Positions 7,269 through 14,153 of a stretch of DNA of 14,272 nt are shown one piece after another. The stretch is taken from NCBI GenBank assembly GCA_002348095.1, contig DDYT01000036.1, positions 1 to 14,272 on the forward strand, given 5' to 3'. The position numbers and the translations under genes were made by a program. Below the pieces are notes generated by a model. That model searched no databases. It was not told the origin of the DNA and saw nothing but the letters and a program-made list of their open reading frames with translations. Source of the stretch: Erysipelotrichaceae bacterium UBA2227. GTDB lineage: Bacteria; Bacillota_I; Bacilli_A; Erysipelotrichales; Erysipelotrichaceae. Position 1 is the first letter of the stretch. Every line of letters starts with the position of its first letter.

Positions 7269-8669
7269 TTAATTCTCCTTGTATTGTGTATGACATGCTT
7301 TTAATGCCAGATGGAAACAGGCCATGGGAGGTGTCACCACGCCGGCTCCGATTTGACCGATGCCCGCTTCTTTATGGGCGATTCCGGTGTTGATGATGGG
7401 CAGAATCCCGCGTTTTACGACTTTTATTACGTCAATGCCTGTCGGTGTTCCCACGAAGTTGAGTGCGGGTAAGGCAAATGAGCTGTTCTCTTTCATAGTT
7501 ATCTTAAACATGCTGTTGGTATAAGCCATGGCATCTTCCACATTCCCTCCGACAAACTGAGTGATGGCGGGGGATGCCCCCATCGCAAATCCGCCGATAC
7601 CGCAGGTTTCGGTGATGGTCGAATCGCCTAAGTCAGGATTGGCGTCTTGATCGCTAAACCCCGCAAACAACAACCCTTCCACGAAGTTCGCCGGAGCGAC
7701 AAACCATGTCTGTTTGCCCATTCCGCTGACTCTCAGTCCGAAGTCGACGCCGTTGCGTGCCATGGTGGTTACCAATGTTGAATAGGGAATTCCATGGGCG
7801 GCTTCCATGATTGATTTTGCGGCAGGCATAGATAAGTTCAAGAAGTAGTGATCGTTGTTTTGAATAAAGCGAATGACCCGTTCAAGATGATCTTTTTCAA
7901 AGGGTGTTTTCAGGATGGCAGGTACCACTTCTCTGAAGAACAAAGAGGTGGCCGCTTTATTGCGGTTGTGACATTCATCACCCATTTGTAAAGCTTGTGC
8001 GATCAGTGATTTTAAGTCAATGCCTTCTTCATAAGATAAGACCGTTGCTTTCATTACGGGCAGCAGCTCTTCTTTGATCCAGTTCAGACGGGTGATGACA
8101 GTTTCATCGTATGCGCCAAAACGCAGGACTTTTCCCAGCCCTTCATTGACCGTGCAGTAGGCTTTGTTGCCAAAGGTTTTATTGAGCACCACCGATACGG
8201 GCATGGAAGCTGAGATCACTCCAGCCATCGGTCCTACCGCATTATAATGATGGGCAGGCGCAAACTCGATCTGACCGCTGGCAGCCAAGGCCTTCGCTTC
8301 TTGAGCATTTTTGGCTTTCTTTTCGAAAAGCAGTGCGCCAATCACTGCGCCTTGCATCGGTCCGCACATTTGATCCCAGCGAATGGGTGGACCTGCATAA
8401 AGGATGAGGTTCTCATGGAAGCCTTCGATCATATCTTTGGCTAATCCCATATCCACAAGATACGGATGTCCGGCAAGTACGATGCTTATGGCTTTTTCGT
8501 TGGCTGTTTTGACGCGTTCATCCTGGCTTAAGAAGTCCAGTGCTTCAATCAGCGACGGATCACCGCCGGCCAAAGGTGACCAGTTCACCTGGCTGACCTT
8601 CTGGTTTTGAAGTTTCAGATCTTCATAAAATATGCTTGTTCCGACATTCAGGAAGTGAAGTTGACTCAT
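7269..8669 (-). CDS. allG: DUF1116 protein YlbE/AllG, oxamate carbamoyltransferase subunit
   Basis: A 466-residue DUF1116 protein homologous to E. coli YlbE. That protein, with FdrA and YlbF, is assigned as the multi-subunit oxamate carbamoyltransferase (AllFGH) of anaerobic allantoin use. The reaction used here would be oxalurate + phosphate to oxamate + carbamoyl phosphate. Visible family features are NVGTSIFYEDL and VNWSPLAGGDP at the N-terminus, GPPIRWDQMCGPMQGA, and a glycine-rich C-terminal half with SGMGKQTWFVAPA, ETCGIGGFAMGASP and GAGIGQIGAGV-like blocks. The ATG has GGAGGGA about 9 bases upstream, inside the tail of fdrA, which ends 1 base away. Homology is strong; the precise carbamoyl acceptor in this organism is inferred from E. 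coli and may differ. Confidence 0.85.
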   Translation of the reverse strand: MSQLHFLNVGTSIFYEDLKLQNQKVSQVNWSPLAGGDPSLIEALDFLSQDERVKTANEKAISIVLAGHPYLVDMGLAKDMIEGFHENLILYAGPPIRWDQMCGPMQGAVIGALLFEKKAKNAQEAKALAASGQIEFAPAHHYNAVGPMAGVISASMPVSVVLNKTFGNKAYCTVNEGLGKVLRFGAYDETVITRLNWIKEELLPVMKATVLSYEEGIDLKSLIAQALQMGDECHNRNKAATSLFFREVVPAILKTPFEKDHLERVIRFIQNNDHYFLNLSMPAAKSIMEAAHGIPYSTLVTTMARNGVDFGLRVSGMGKQTWFVAPANFVEGLLFAGFSDQDANPDLGDSTITETCGIGGFAMGASPAITQFVGGNVEDAMAYTNSMFKITMKENSSFALPALNFVGTPTGIDVIKVVKRGILPIINTGIAHKEAGIGQIGAGVVTPPMACFHLALKACHTQYKEN

Positions 8670-8670
8670 C

Positions 8671-10188
8671 TCAGAATCCCTCCTTCATTAAGTAAGCTAC
8701 TTTTCTACATGCTTCTAAATTACTATTTGCAACATGTATTCCGATAGATTCTAAGGCACTGACACTGTTGTGGAGTCCTTGTTTGTCTTTGTCGGTTCCG
8801 CACACGTACGCCACTATATCAAAGCGGCGATCGGCCGTTAGTTTAAACGCTTCTTTCAGCGCATCCAAGCTTTCTTGTACGGCTTGAGGGTGTGCTCCGT
8901 ATCCCAAGACAAAGTCCAGCAACAATACCCGGGTCGATGGGGTTTTGGCGGCTTTGATGATCCAGTCATTGCGTAAGGAAGGTTCGATCATCGGATGAGG
9001 GCGGCCATTGGTGAACTCATCTTCACCCAGGTCGAGCAACGTGTGGTATTGACCGCTGATATCGTGAATGGCGTGTTCATCATGTTTCAGATTGCTTTGG
9101 ATGACACCCAGCGCTGACAGCTGATCCAAGGCTTCATAACACAAGGTTCCGCCGCAGTACAATCCGACAAAGTGGTGTTGGCCCATCGGTTGAGTGTCCA
9201 GTTTTAACGGCTCAAATGCGGGCAGTGTCCCTTTAAACGAAGGTGACAGGCGGACGGCTTTAACCGCGGCTTCACTGAGGCTAGAGGCGTAGTGAAGATG
9301 GCCATCATCCTCAGTCACTTCTTTATTTCCTAAAAAGCAGATGACACTGGGTTTGGCAATTCCTTTTAAGGTTTGTATCATCATTTCTTTTACTTCTTTT
9401 GCGGGGGGCTTGGATACGCAGACGATGACTTTTGTCTGTTCGCTTTCGGACAATCGGCGCAGTCCTTCGCGCATCATCAGTCCTTGGACGGCTAAGGATA
9501 AATCCCGTCCGCCGGTGCCGATCGCATCGGTGATGCCACCGCCCAACCGGTCGATTTGAACCATGACTTCCTGAGAGCCGGTGCCGCTGGCTGCCACGAT
9601 ACCGATATCGCCGCGTCTTACTTCATTGGCAAAGCAAAGACTGACTCCATTTAGCACGGCGGTTCCGCAGTCCGGTCCCATGACGAGTCGCTGATGTTCG
9701 AAGGCATATTGTTTAAGTCGGACTTCATCTTCGATGGACATGTTGTCTGAGAAAATCATGACATCCATGCCTTCTTTGAGTGCTATCATGGCTTCGCGAG
9801 CCACATATTGTCCGGGAATGGAGAAAATCGCCACATCGGGTTTCAGTCCATCGTCCAAGACATCATCCATGCTGGTGTAGACTTTTTCGGTTGCGGATGT
9901 AGAGGATGACCTATTGCCTCCGGACAGCTGGTTTTCAATATGATCGAAGGCTTCTTTGACTCGCTCTACGCTACTCGCAATAATCCCAATGACGAGATCA
10001 TTGACCGAAGTCTGTTCCACTTCAGCGTTAGACAGTCCGACTTGGCGGATAATGGCTTTGTTCATGTCGGTTGCCATCGCAATGACCACTTCGACAATGC
10101 CTTCTTGTTTCTTGACTTTTGCGGCCAAGGACATCAGACTGACGGAGTCGATGTAGCGGTTTTTAAATACGTGTGTTTCTTGATGCAT
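8671..10188 (-). CDS. fdrA: FdrA/AllF, succinyl-CoA-synthetase-like subunit of oxamate carbamoyltransferase
   Basis: A 505-residue FdrA-family protein, built like a succinyl-CoA synthetase alpha subunit followed by a ligase-like domain. An FdrA-specific N-terminal part covers about residues 1-110. A Rossmann CoA-binding-like domain follows with IFSIPGQYVAREAM, GPDCGTAVLNG (around 172), VAASGTGSQE and IGTGGRDLS (around 225). I do not see the GHAGA phosphohistidine motif of true succinyl-CoA synthetase, which fits a carbamoyltransferase role rather than CoA ligation. The ATG at 10188 has GGAGAA 5 bases upstream and lies inside the ylbF-like gene, overlapping by 26 bases. Database labels such as 'acyl-CoA synthetase FdrA' reflect the fold, not the likely reaction. 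With the DUF1116 and DUF2877 proteins it should form the carbamoyl phosphate-producing complex. Confidence 0.88.
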   Translation of the reverse strand: MHQETHVFKNRYIDSVSLMSLAAKVKKQEGIVEVVIAMATDMNKAIIRQVGLSNAEVEQTSVNDLVIGIIASSVERVKEAFDHIENQLSGGNRSSSTSATEKVYTSMDDVLDDGLKPDVAIFSIPGQYVAREAMIALKEGMDVMIFSDNMSIEDEVRLKQYAFEHQRLVMGPDCGTAVLNGVSLCFANEVRRGDIGIVAASGTGSQEVMVQIDRLGGGITDAIGTGGRDLSLAVQGLMMREGLRRLSESEQTKVIVCVSKPPAKEVKEMMIQTLKGIAKPSVICFLGNKEVTEDDGHLHYASSLSEAAVKAVRLSPSFKGTLPAFEPLKLDTQPMGQHHFVGLYCGGTLCYEALDQLSALGVIQSNLKHDEHAIHDISGQYHTLLDLGEDEFTNGRPHPMIEPSLRNDWIIKAAKTPSTRVLLLDFVLGYGAHPQAVQESLDALKEAFKLTADRRFDIVAYVCGTDKDKQGLHNSVSALESIGIHVANSNLEACRKVAYLMKEGF

Positions 10189-11011
10189 GGTGTTCTCCTT
10201 GTTTGTGACTTAGTCCGTAAACCGCAACCCCAACCATAAAGTCGGTTCCTGAGGTATGTCCGAGGGTTGCACATTTTTCAGCCCGATCGCTTACCTCTAG
10301 GGGTTGGCTCAGTGATTGTATGAGTTCCAGGTGCCATTGGTTGAATTGTCCTTCAAATGCCTGTCTCAGCATCATTTGGCTCACGCTTGTGGTTTGGGGC
10401 AGTACAGGCTGACAACATTCTTTCAATTCCTTAATAAATTCAAGATGATTACAGCCGGTAGCCAAGGCCAACATTCCGACCAGTACGTCATCCCCGCTGG
10501 GTGTCTGTCCCAATCCGCAGCCGATCAGTGAAGGTAAGAGCCGATGATCTTGGGTTTGTTGATATTGGTTCAGAATGTGTACCACTTGCGCAGAAAATAT
10601 GTCTTTCGGTGAACTGAACAGTGCGATGGCTCCGTGGGGTTGTGTATGTTGTTTCAGCCATTGTACCAGGGTCTGGTGTCCAGTCCTGATTCTTTCAAAG
10701 CTTGGATAGATTCCCTTCAGTTCGATCAGTGGTTCGGTCGATGTGTTGTTGAGGTCTACCTTCAGTGTGTTGATGGTTAAGGTGTGTGGTGAGGACAGTG
10801 CAGGCATCCCGACAGTCAGTTGATGGTTAAGGAATGAGTTCAGGTTACATACGCAGGTTAAAGGGGCTTTTGGTTTGTCTTTACTGACGAGTGTAATCAT
10901 GGCTTGATTGTTATACAGATTTAAAGCGTGATCATACACGCTGAAAACTCTGTAGTCACCTTGTCTCAAAGAGGTTTCAAACTGCAGATCAGCCCAAAGT
11001 GCGTTCACCAC
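10163..11011 (-). CDS. allH: DUF2877 protein YlbF/AllH, oxamate carbamoyltransferase subunit
   Basis: A 282-residue DUF2877 protein, homologous to E. coli YlbF, the third AllFGH subunit. The diagnostic motif is GCGLGQTPSGDDVLVGMLAL (around residue 167), and a second conserved block, GHTSGTDFMVGVAVYG, lies near the C-terminus. The start is GTG at 11011, with a second in-frame GTG at 11008; AAAGGTGG about 10 bases upstream is the likely ribosome binding site. A weak start on the first gene of an operon may set low output. The gene leads the operon ylbF-fdrA-ylbE-carbamate kinase-ndk and overlaps fdrA by 26 bases. The 5' control region (11012-11115) carries a direct repeat and a dyad. Family identity is firm; the role is by homology. 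Confidence 0.85.
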   Translation of the reverse strand: MVNALWADLQFETSLRQGDYRVFSVYDHALNLYNNQAMITLVSKDKPKAPLTCVCNLNSFLNHQLTVGMPALSSPHTLTINTLKVDLNNTSTEPLIELKGIYPSFERIRTGHQTLVQWLKQHTQPHGAIALFSSPKDIFSAQVVHILNQYQQTQDHRLLPSLIGCGLGQTPSGDDVLVGMLALATGCNHLEFIKELKECCQPVLPQTTSVSQMMLRQAFEGQFNQWHLELIQSLSQPLEVSDRAEKCATLGHTSGTDFMVGVAVYGLSHKQGEHHASRNTRI

Positions 11012-11061
11012 ACGACCACCACCTTTAACATGTTCAGTGTATCATTGTTATAAGTTGTAAG

Positions 11062-11082
11062 TCTTTATGATTTCTTTATGAT
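11062..11082. repeat. Tandem 10-base direct repeat, 11-bp phased
   Basis: TCTTTATGAT occurs at 11062-11071 and again at 11073-11082, 11 bases apart start to start, so both copies face the same side of the helix. The pair lies about 50-70 bases upstream of the first gene of the right operon, around the expected -35 region. It may bind an activator dimer. Confidence 0.45.
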
Positions 11083-11089
11083 ATTAAGA

Positions 11090-11115
11090 GGTTTCTATTG
11101 TTACTTTCATACAAT
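11090..11115. promoter_or_regulatory. Second copy of candidate PucR-type operator
   Basis: TTGTTACTTTCATACAA forms the core of a dyad (ATTGT-N9-ACAAT, 11097-11115) and the block matches the site at 4181-4205 at both ends (GGTTxCxxTTGT and TCxTACAAT). It lies 79 bases upstream of the GTG start of the right operon, beyond the direct repeat. Its sharing between the two leftward operons is the main reason to call it an operator. Confidence 0.45.
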
Positions 11116-11145
11116 GAAAAAAAGAAACCCTTCATGGATTGCGTT

Positions 11146-11283
11146 TTAAAGAGATTCAGAACTAATTTCATATAAATTATTATGTATATAAGCATATCTC
11201 GGTAAGTTTAATATCAAAGCAGCGAGTAAATTGAGTAAGAGTATTGAGATAAGAAAATCGTACTTATCAAAAGCGATAAACAT
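11146..11283 (-). CDS. Possible 45-aa hydrophobic ORF
   Basis: I do not recognise it. An open frame from ATG (11283) to TAA encodes a peptide with one strongly hydrophobic stretch (YDFLISILLLNLLAALIL) and a short polar tail ending SSESL. No ribosome binding site is visible before the ATG, and the frame begins immediately beyond the terminator of the preceding gene. It may be a decayed piece of a membrane protein gene or chance in AT-rich DNA. Confidence 0.15.
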   Translation of the reverse strand: MFIAFDKYDFLISILLLNLLAALILNLPRYAYIHNNLYEISSESL

Positions 11284-11301
11284 ATAGTGTCATTTTGGGC
11301 A

Positions 11302-11326
11302 CAAAAAAATACTTGAACTTTCAAGT
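11302..11326 (-). terminator. Intrinsic terminator of membrane-protein gene
   Basis: On the minus strand ACTTGA-AAGT-TCAAGT forms a 6-bp stem with a 4-base loop, followed by ATTTTTTT. It lies 82 bases beyond the stop codon of the gene at 11408-12163. The stem is AT-rich and short, so efficiency may be modest. Confidence 0.5.
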
Positions 11327-11407
11327 GACAAAACATTGAACACAAAAGACTAACAGAAAGCATTATTTAGCTTTTTAGAAATAATCACAAATATTATCAA
11401 TTCAAGA

Positions 11408-12163
11408 TTACTCTTTATCCTCAATTAGAAAATTCGGATGTGCCGGCTGATCAAATTCGGATTCTAAAACTTTATAAATCATATAGCGGGTTTTCCATAG
11501 ACGTACAAGTGCTTCCTTATCTTCAATGGTTGGCGCTCTCCCTCGAATGGTCTTATCTATAACATAAGATCCTACCATGTAGTACTTTACGGATGCGCGG
11601 CCATCTACTACAGCTATGAAATCCTTTAAATCTGTGTTAGCCTCTTCATCTTCATAGAAAGCACTAAAAATCTGATTCTCATAATAATTCTTACGATCCG
11701 TATACTCTTTCCTTCGATATACAACTTCCCCTTCTTTAAGTACGTATTCATTGTGATATCCGACATGATCCACTTGATCAATCGGTTTTAATGTCCGGTT
11801 TTTAGTGATAACCATCACACTGAAATCTACAATCGAGTCAAACTGTCTCTCAATCTCCTTTTCAGTTAACGGTTCATACATATAGAATCCCAATCCATAT
11901 TCTGAGAAGATCTCATCGTAATCCACTTCTACCCCGTCATGCATTACAACACCGCGCTTAATCTCAAGTACTTCTGACATTGGCATTAATCTACTGCCTA
12001 TCCACTGGTTCAAGAAGTATGCGAACACCACAAAGATTACAATGTTCGGCAATGCGTAGGGTAGAAGTTTCTTCCAAGACTTTGACATGGACATGGATCT
12101 TTGTTTCTTACGCAATGCCTTAAACTCTCTTAGGTTTGGATCTGATTTCTTATTATTGAACAT
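11408..12163 (-). CDS. Hypothetical single-pass membrane protein (251 aa)
   Basis: I do not recognise this family. The N-terminal 33 residues are very basic and likely cytoplasmic (LREFKALRKKQRS, KSWKK). One membrane helix follows at about 34-52 (LLPYALPNIVIFVVFAYFL). The remaining roughly 200 residues are charged, rich in Glu, Asp, Lys and Tyr, and by the positive-inside rule should face outward. The C-terminus is acidic (FLIEDKE). The start is set at 12163: GGGGGA lies 6 bases upstream, and the alternative ATG at 12214 lies within the predicted -35 box and would add residues with no ribosome binding site. It has its own promoter and terminator, so it is a single-gene unit. It is next to an AIPR defence gene on the same strand, but a shared role is not shown. 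Confidence 0.75.
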   Translation of the reverse strand: MFNNKKSDPNLREFKALRKKQRSMSMSKSWKKLLPYALPNIVIFVVFAYFLNQWIGSRLMPMSEVLEIKRGVVMHDGVEVDYDEIFSEYGLGFYMYEPLTEKEIERQFDSIVDFSVMVITKNRTLKPIDQVDHVGYHNEYVLKEGEVVYRRKEYTDRKNYYENQIFSAFYEDEEANTDLKDFIAVVDGRASVKYYMVGSYVIDKTIRGRAPTIEDKEALVRLWKTRYMIYKVLESEFDQPAHPNFLIEDKE

Positions 12164-12185
12164 AAAACATCCCCCGTTTAACAGT

Positions 12186-12214
12186 ACGATATGATTTTTG
12201 AAAAAGTGAGTCAA
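12186..12214 (-). promoter_or_regulatory. Candidate promoter of membrane-protein gene
   Basis: TTGACT (12209-12214), a 17-base spacer and TATCGT (12186-12191) match sigma-A boxes at 5 of 6 and 4 of 6 positions. The predicted start near 12179 leaves a short leader carrying GGGGGA before the ATG at 12163. This placement rules against the longer reading frame from 12214. Confidence 0.5.
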
Positions 12215-12317
12215 TCTGAATAAAATCCTAACTTTACCTCACTCTTCAAAGTTGAGAAATATTACATTAGAAAGTAATCACTGATTTTTGAGAAGATTTT
12301 GGCTAAATTCATTGCTA

Positions 12318-14024
12318 TTAATTAGTTTTCAAGCTTCTATAAACGCTTTTTCTTATTCTTTCAAAAGTTGTTTTCGACTTCGTAATATTTGATAGTGCGT
12401 TCATGTTTTTCCCTGGTAAATTCTTAATTGATTTTGAAATAATGTGAATTGCCTTTTCAATAGCTTGGTCCATCGTTAAACTTGAATTTGCAATTAAGCA
12501 ATGACCGGTAGCAAAAAGTGTTAGAATATCTCCAGTTGTTAAAAAGTGATAATTGTTTACTTCCTCTTCTTTTATCGACAATAATTTCAAAATATCATCG
12601 TTACCACTATTTTTATATGATCTGAATTGGCTGATTATTCTTAAGATTTTTTGATAGCAATCAAATGAATTTTTAAATTTCTCTATCGTAATTTTATCTA
12701 GTAATTTGTTAACAAATTCATCATCCTTAAGCAAATCGGACTTAGCCAGCTTGGCCAGATACGCTTTATTATCTATATCATAATACGATACAAAACATTG
12801 AATCATTTTTTCCGAATCAAGTTTATTTTTCTTCAATTTATTGAAATCCGGTTTGTGTCTCATTGATTCGAATTCATTATACTTAATTTCTAAAAAGTAA
12901 ACTGTGTGTTCATTGATCTCTTTTTGAAGTTCCTTCAATCTAAGGTCATTACTAATACTATAAGCCGTAAACATTTTCGTCTGAGTATTTAGTGAGTATA
13001 CAATGTTATTAATCCAACCCGTTGTGTCTTTTATTTCCAAAATTCTCAATAATATTGGGGATTTTTCAAATTTACTCTTGTCTTGCATGGAGTCTAATAC
13101 ATCGAGAATTGAGCCAACAGTTTGTGCTCCGTTGATTATACTTGCTGAGTTTAAAGTAAATGTCTTATTTGGTGAATTGAAATTTGCACTTTCGGTGAGA
13201 ATAGTCACACCATTATTATATAGTATAAAATTCTCAGGATTTGTCGTCAAAGTTTCTCGAATAGCTTGCGTAACCTCCGTTTTCGGATTATAGTATCGAA
13301 CATTCCCTTCAAAGATTGTGTCTCGAACATCAGATACTGCATCATATAGATTTTTTAAATAACATACTGTAGTTATAGATCTGAATGTTTCCGTTTGATA
13401 AGATTGATGCTCGTTTCCTAGATCAAGCTTTATTTTTATTGTTGGGTATTTTTTCTCGTATTTATTTTCAAACAATTCACACAGCTCTTTCGCACCTAAA
13501 AATTCGAAGGCACACTTATTTAAAGTTAAATTCTCAATATTCTTGACAATAGTGCCTAATAATTCAAATTGATTTTCCTTTTCAGCATTTGTAAATCTAA
13601 CTACCCAAAGTTTTGCCGAGTATGAGTCTAACCCCCTTACAACAAGATGCATATCTTGTAAGTCTTTGTTCCATGTTCCTTTATTCAATGTACCGCTTGT
13701 TAAAAACTCTTGAACCCCCATTCCTAATCCTTTGACTTCTGCATCAGTATACCCATTCTGTATCGTATTTACACTATTTGGAAACTTGAATTGAAAGAAA
13801 TGAACTATAGGATTGCTTCTAGTATCAACAAATACTGCATCAATTCCATTATCATGAAAACCGTCGGTCATAGACTCCTTTACTTTTTGATCATCTTCAT
13901 TAAACATTGCTTTGATCACGAAATGTCCAAATGCAACCGACTCATTATCATAAATCTGAATCCCTTTTATTTCTATAATTTCTTGTTTCATTTTATTATA
14001 AATTGTTTCAATTCTAGTAGGCAT
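12318..14024 (-). CDS. AIPR-family abortive infection phage resistance protein
   Basis: A 568-residue protein of the AIPR (abortive infection phage resistance) family. The family core is visible at about 265-310: FILYNNGVTIL followed by SASIINGAQTVGSIL. The N-terminus carries a nuclease-like motif, DNGIDA (D58, D62) followed by HFFQFKF (Q78-x-K80). This matches the D...QxK pattern of PD-(D/E)xK restriction-type folds; E28 may be the upstream acidic residue. The role would be to sense phage infection and cleave nucleic acid, stopping phage spread. The start has a strong GGAGGGG site about 5 bases upstream. Base composition is clearly AT-richer than the catabolic locus. It lies immediately beside an IS21-family element, so transfer is likely. 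No methylase or partner gene is adjacent, so it appears to be a solo system. Family assignment is firm; nuclease activity is inference. Confidence 0.85.
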   Translation of the reverse strand: MPTRIETIYNKMKQEIIEIKGIQIYDNESVAFGHFVIKAMFNEDDQKVKESMTDGFHDNGIDAVFVDTRSNPIVHFFQFKFPNSVNTIQNGYTDAEVKGLGMGVQEFLTSGTLNKGTWNKDLQDMHLVVRGLDSYSAKLWVVRFTNAEKENQFELLGTIVKNIENLTLNKCAFEFLGAKELCELFENKYEKKYPTIKIKLDLGNEHQSYQTETFRSITTVCYLKNLYDAVSDVRDTIFEGNVRYYNPKTEVTQAIRETLTTNPENFILYNNGVTILTESANFNSPNKTFTLNSASIINGAQTVGSILDVLDSMQDKSKFEKSPILLRILEIKDTTGWINNIVYSLNTQTKMFTAYSISNDLRLKELQKEINEHTVYFLEIKYNEFESMRHKPDFNKLKKNKLDSEKMIQCFVSYYDIDNKAYLAKLAKSDLLKDDEFVNKLLDKITIEKFKNSFDCYQKILRIISQFRSYKNSGNDDILKLLSIKEEEVNNYHFLTTGDILTLFATGHCLIANSSLTMDQAIEKAIHIISKSIKNLPGKNMNALSNITKSKTTFERIRKSVYRSLKTN

Positions 14025-14034
14025 TTTCCCCTCC

Positions 14035-14057
14035 TCAGTAATTCATACGATTACTGA
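14035..14057. promoter_or_regulatory. 8-bp inverted repeat just upstream of the AIPR gene's ribosome binding site
   Basis: TCAGTAAT (14035-14042) and ATTACTGA (14050-14057) form a perfect 8-bp dyad with a 7-base spacer. It abuts the ribosome binding site of the AIPR gene and spans a possible -10 box and the presumed IS boundary. It could be an operator for the defence gene or an mRNA hairpin affecting its translation. Confidence 0.4.
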
Positions 14058-14069
14058 TAACGTCGCCAA
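14042..14069 (-). promoter_or_regulatory. Weak candidate hybrid promoter for the AIPR gene
   Basis: TTGGCG (14064-14069), a 16-base spacer and TATGAA (14042-14047) each match sigma-A boxes at 4 of 6 positions. The -35 box would lie in the IS21 end and the -10 box outside it. The transcript start near 14035 would be very close to the ribosome binding site, which lowers confidence. Confidence 0.25.
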
Positions 14070-14073
14070 AATA

Positions 14074-14123
14074 GAGCCAGCGCATCGGACATTGAGAGCC
14101 ACTCTATCGGAAAATGAGAGCCA
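14074..14123. repeat. Three AGCCA repeats at exact 22-bp spacing in IS21 end
   Basis: AGCCA occurs at 14075-14079, 14097-14101 and 14119-14123, each preceded by GAG or close to it (ATAGAGCCA, TTGAGAGCCA, ATGAGAGCCA). The 22-base period is about two helical turns, so the sites face the same side of the DNA. IS21 ends are known for multiple transposase-binding repeats. An inverted copy, TGGCTC (14137-14142), can pair with GAGCCA (14118-14123) in a hairpin just after the istB stop. Confidence 0.6.
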
Positions 14124-14153
14124 CCCGAAAAATGGATGGCTCAAGGTCGTTAA

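Larger units (their letters stand above)
11012..11407. other. Intergenic region between catabolic operon and accessory flank
   Basis: This 396-base AT-rich stretch holds, from left to right, the GTG-start leader and control region of the right operon (11012-11115), a possible 45-codon hydrophobic ORF (11146-11283) and an intrinsic terminator for the membrane-protein gene (11302-11326). No good sigma-A promoter is visible for the right operon. TACACT (11036-11041) could be a -10 box but has no matching -35, which suits activator control. No riboswitch fold was recognised. Confidence 0.6.

Noticed and set aside
8671..10188. Reading FdrA as a true acyl-CoA or succinyl-CoA synthetase
   Set aside because: The phosphohistidine motif is not visible and the neighbours are carbamoyltransferase subunits and carbamate kinase.
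11012..11407. Riboswitch or structured RNA before the right operon
   Set aside because: No conserved purine, guanidine or other riboswitch core was seen; the symmetry found is short and better explained as protein sites.
12164..12214. Upstream ATG at 12214 for the membrane protein
   Set aside because: It falls in the predicted -35 box and has no ribosome binding site; the ATG at 12163 has GGGGGA.
14074..14142. CRISPR-like array from the repeated AGCCA units
   Set aside because: Repeats are only 5-9 bases, too short, and lie in an IS21 end where such repeats are expected.
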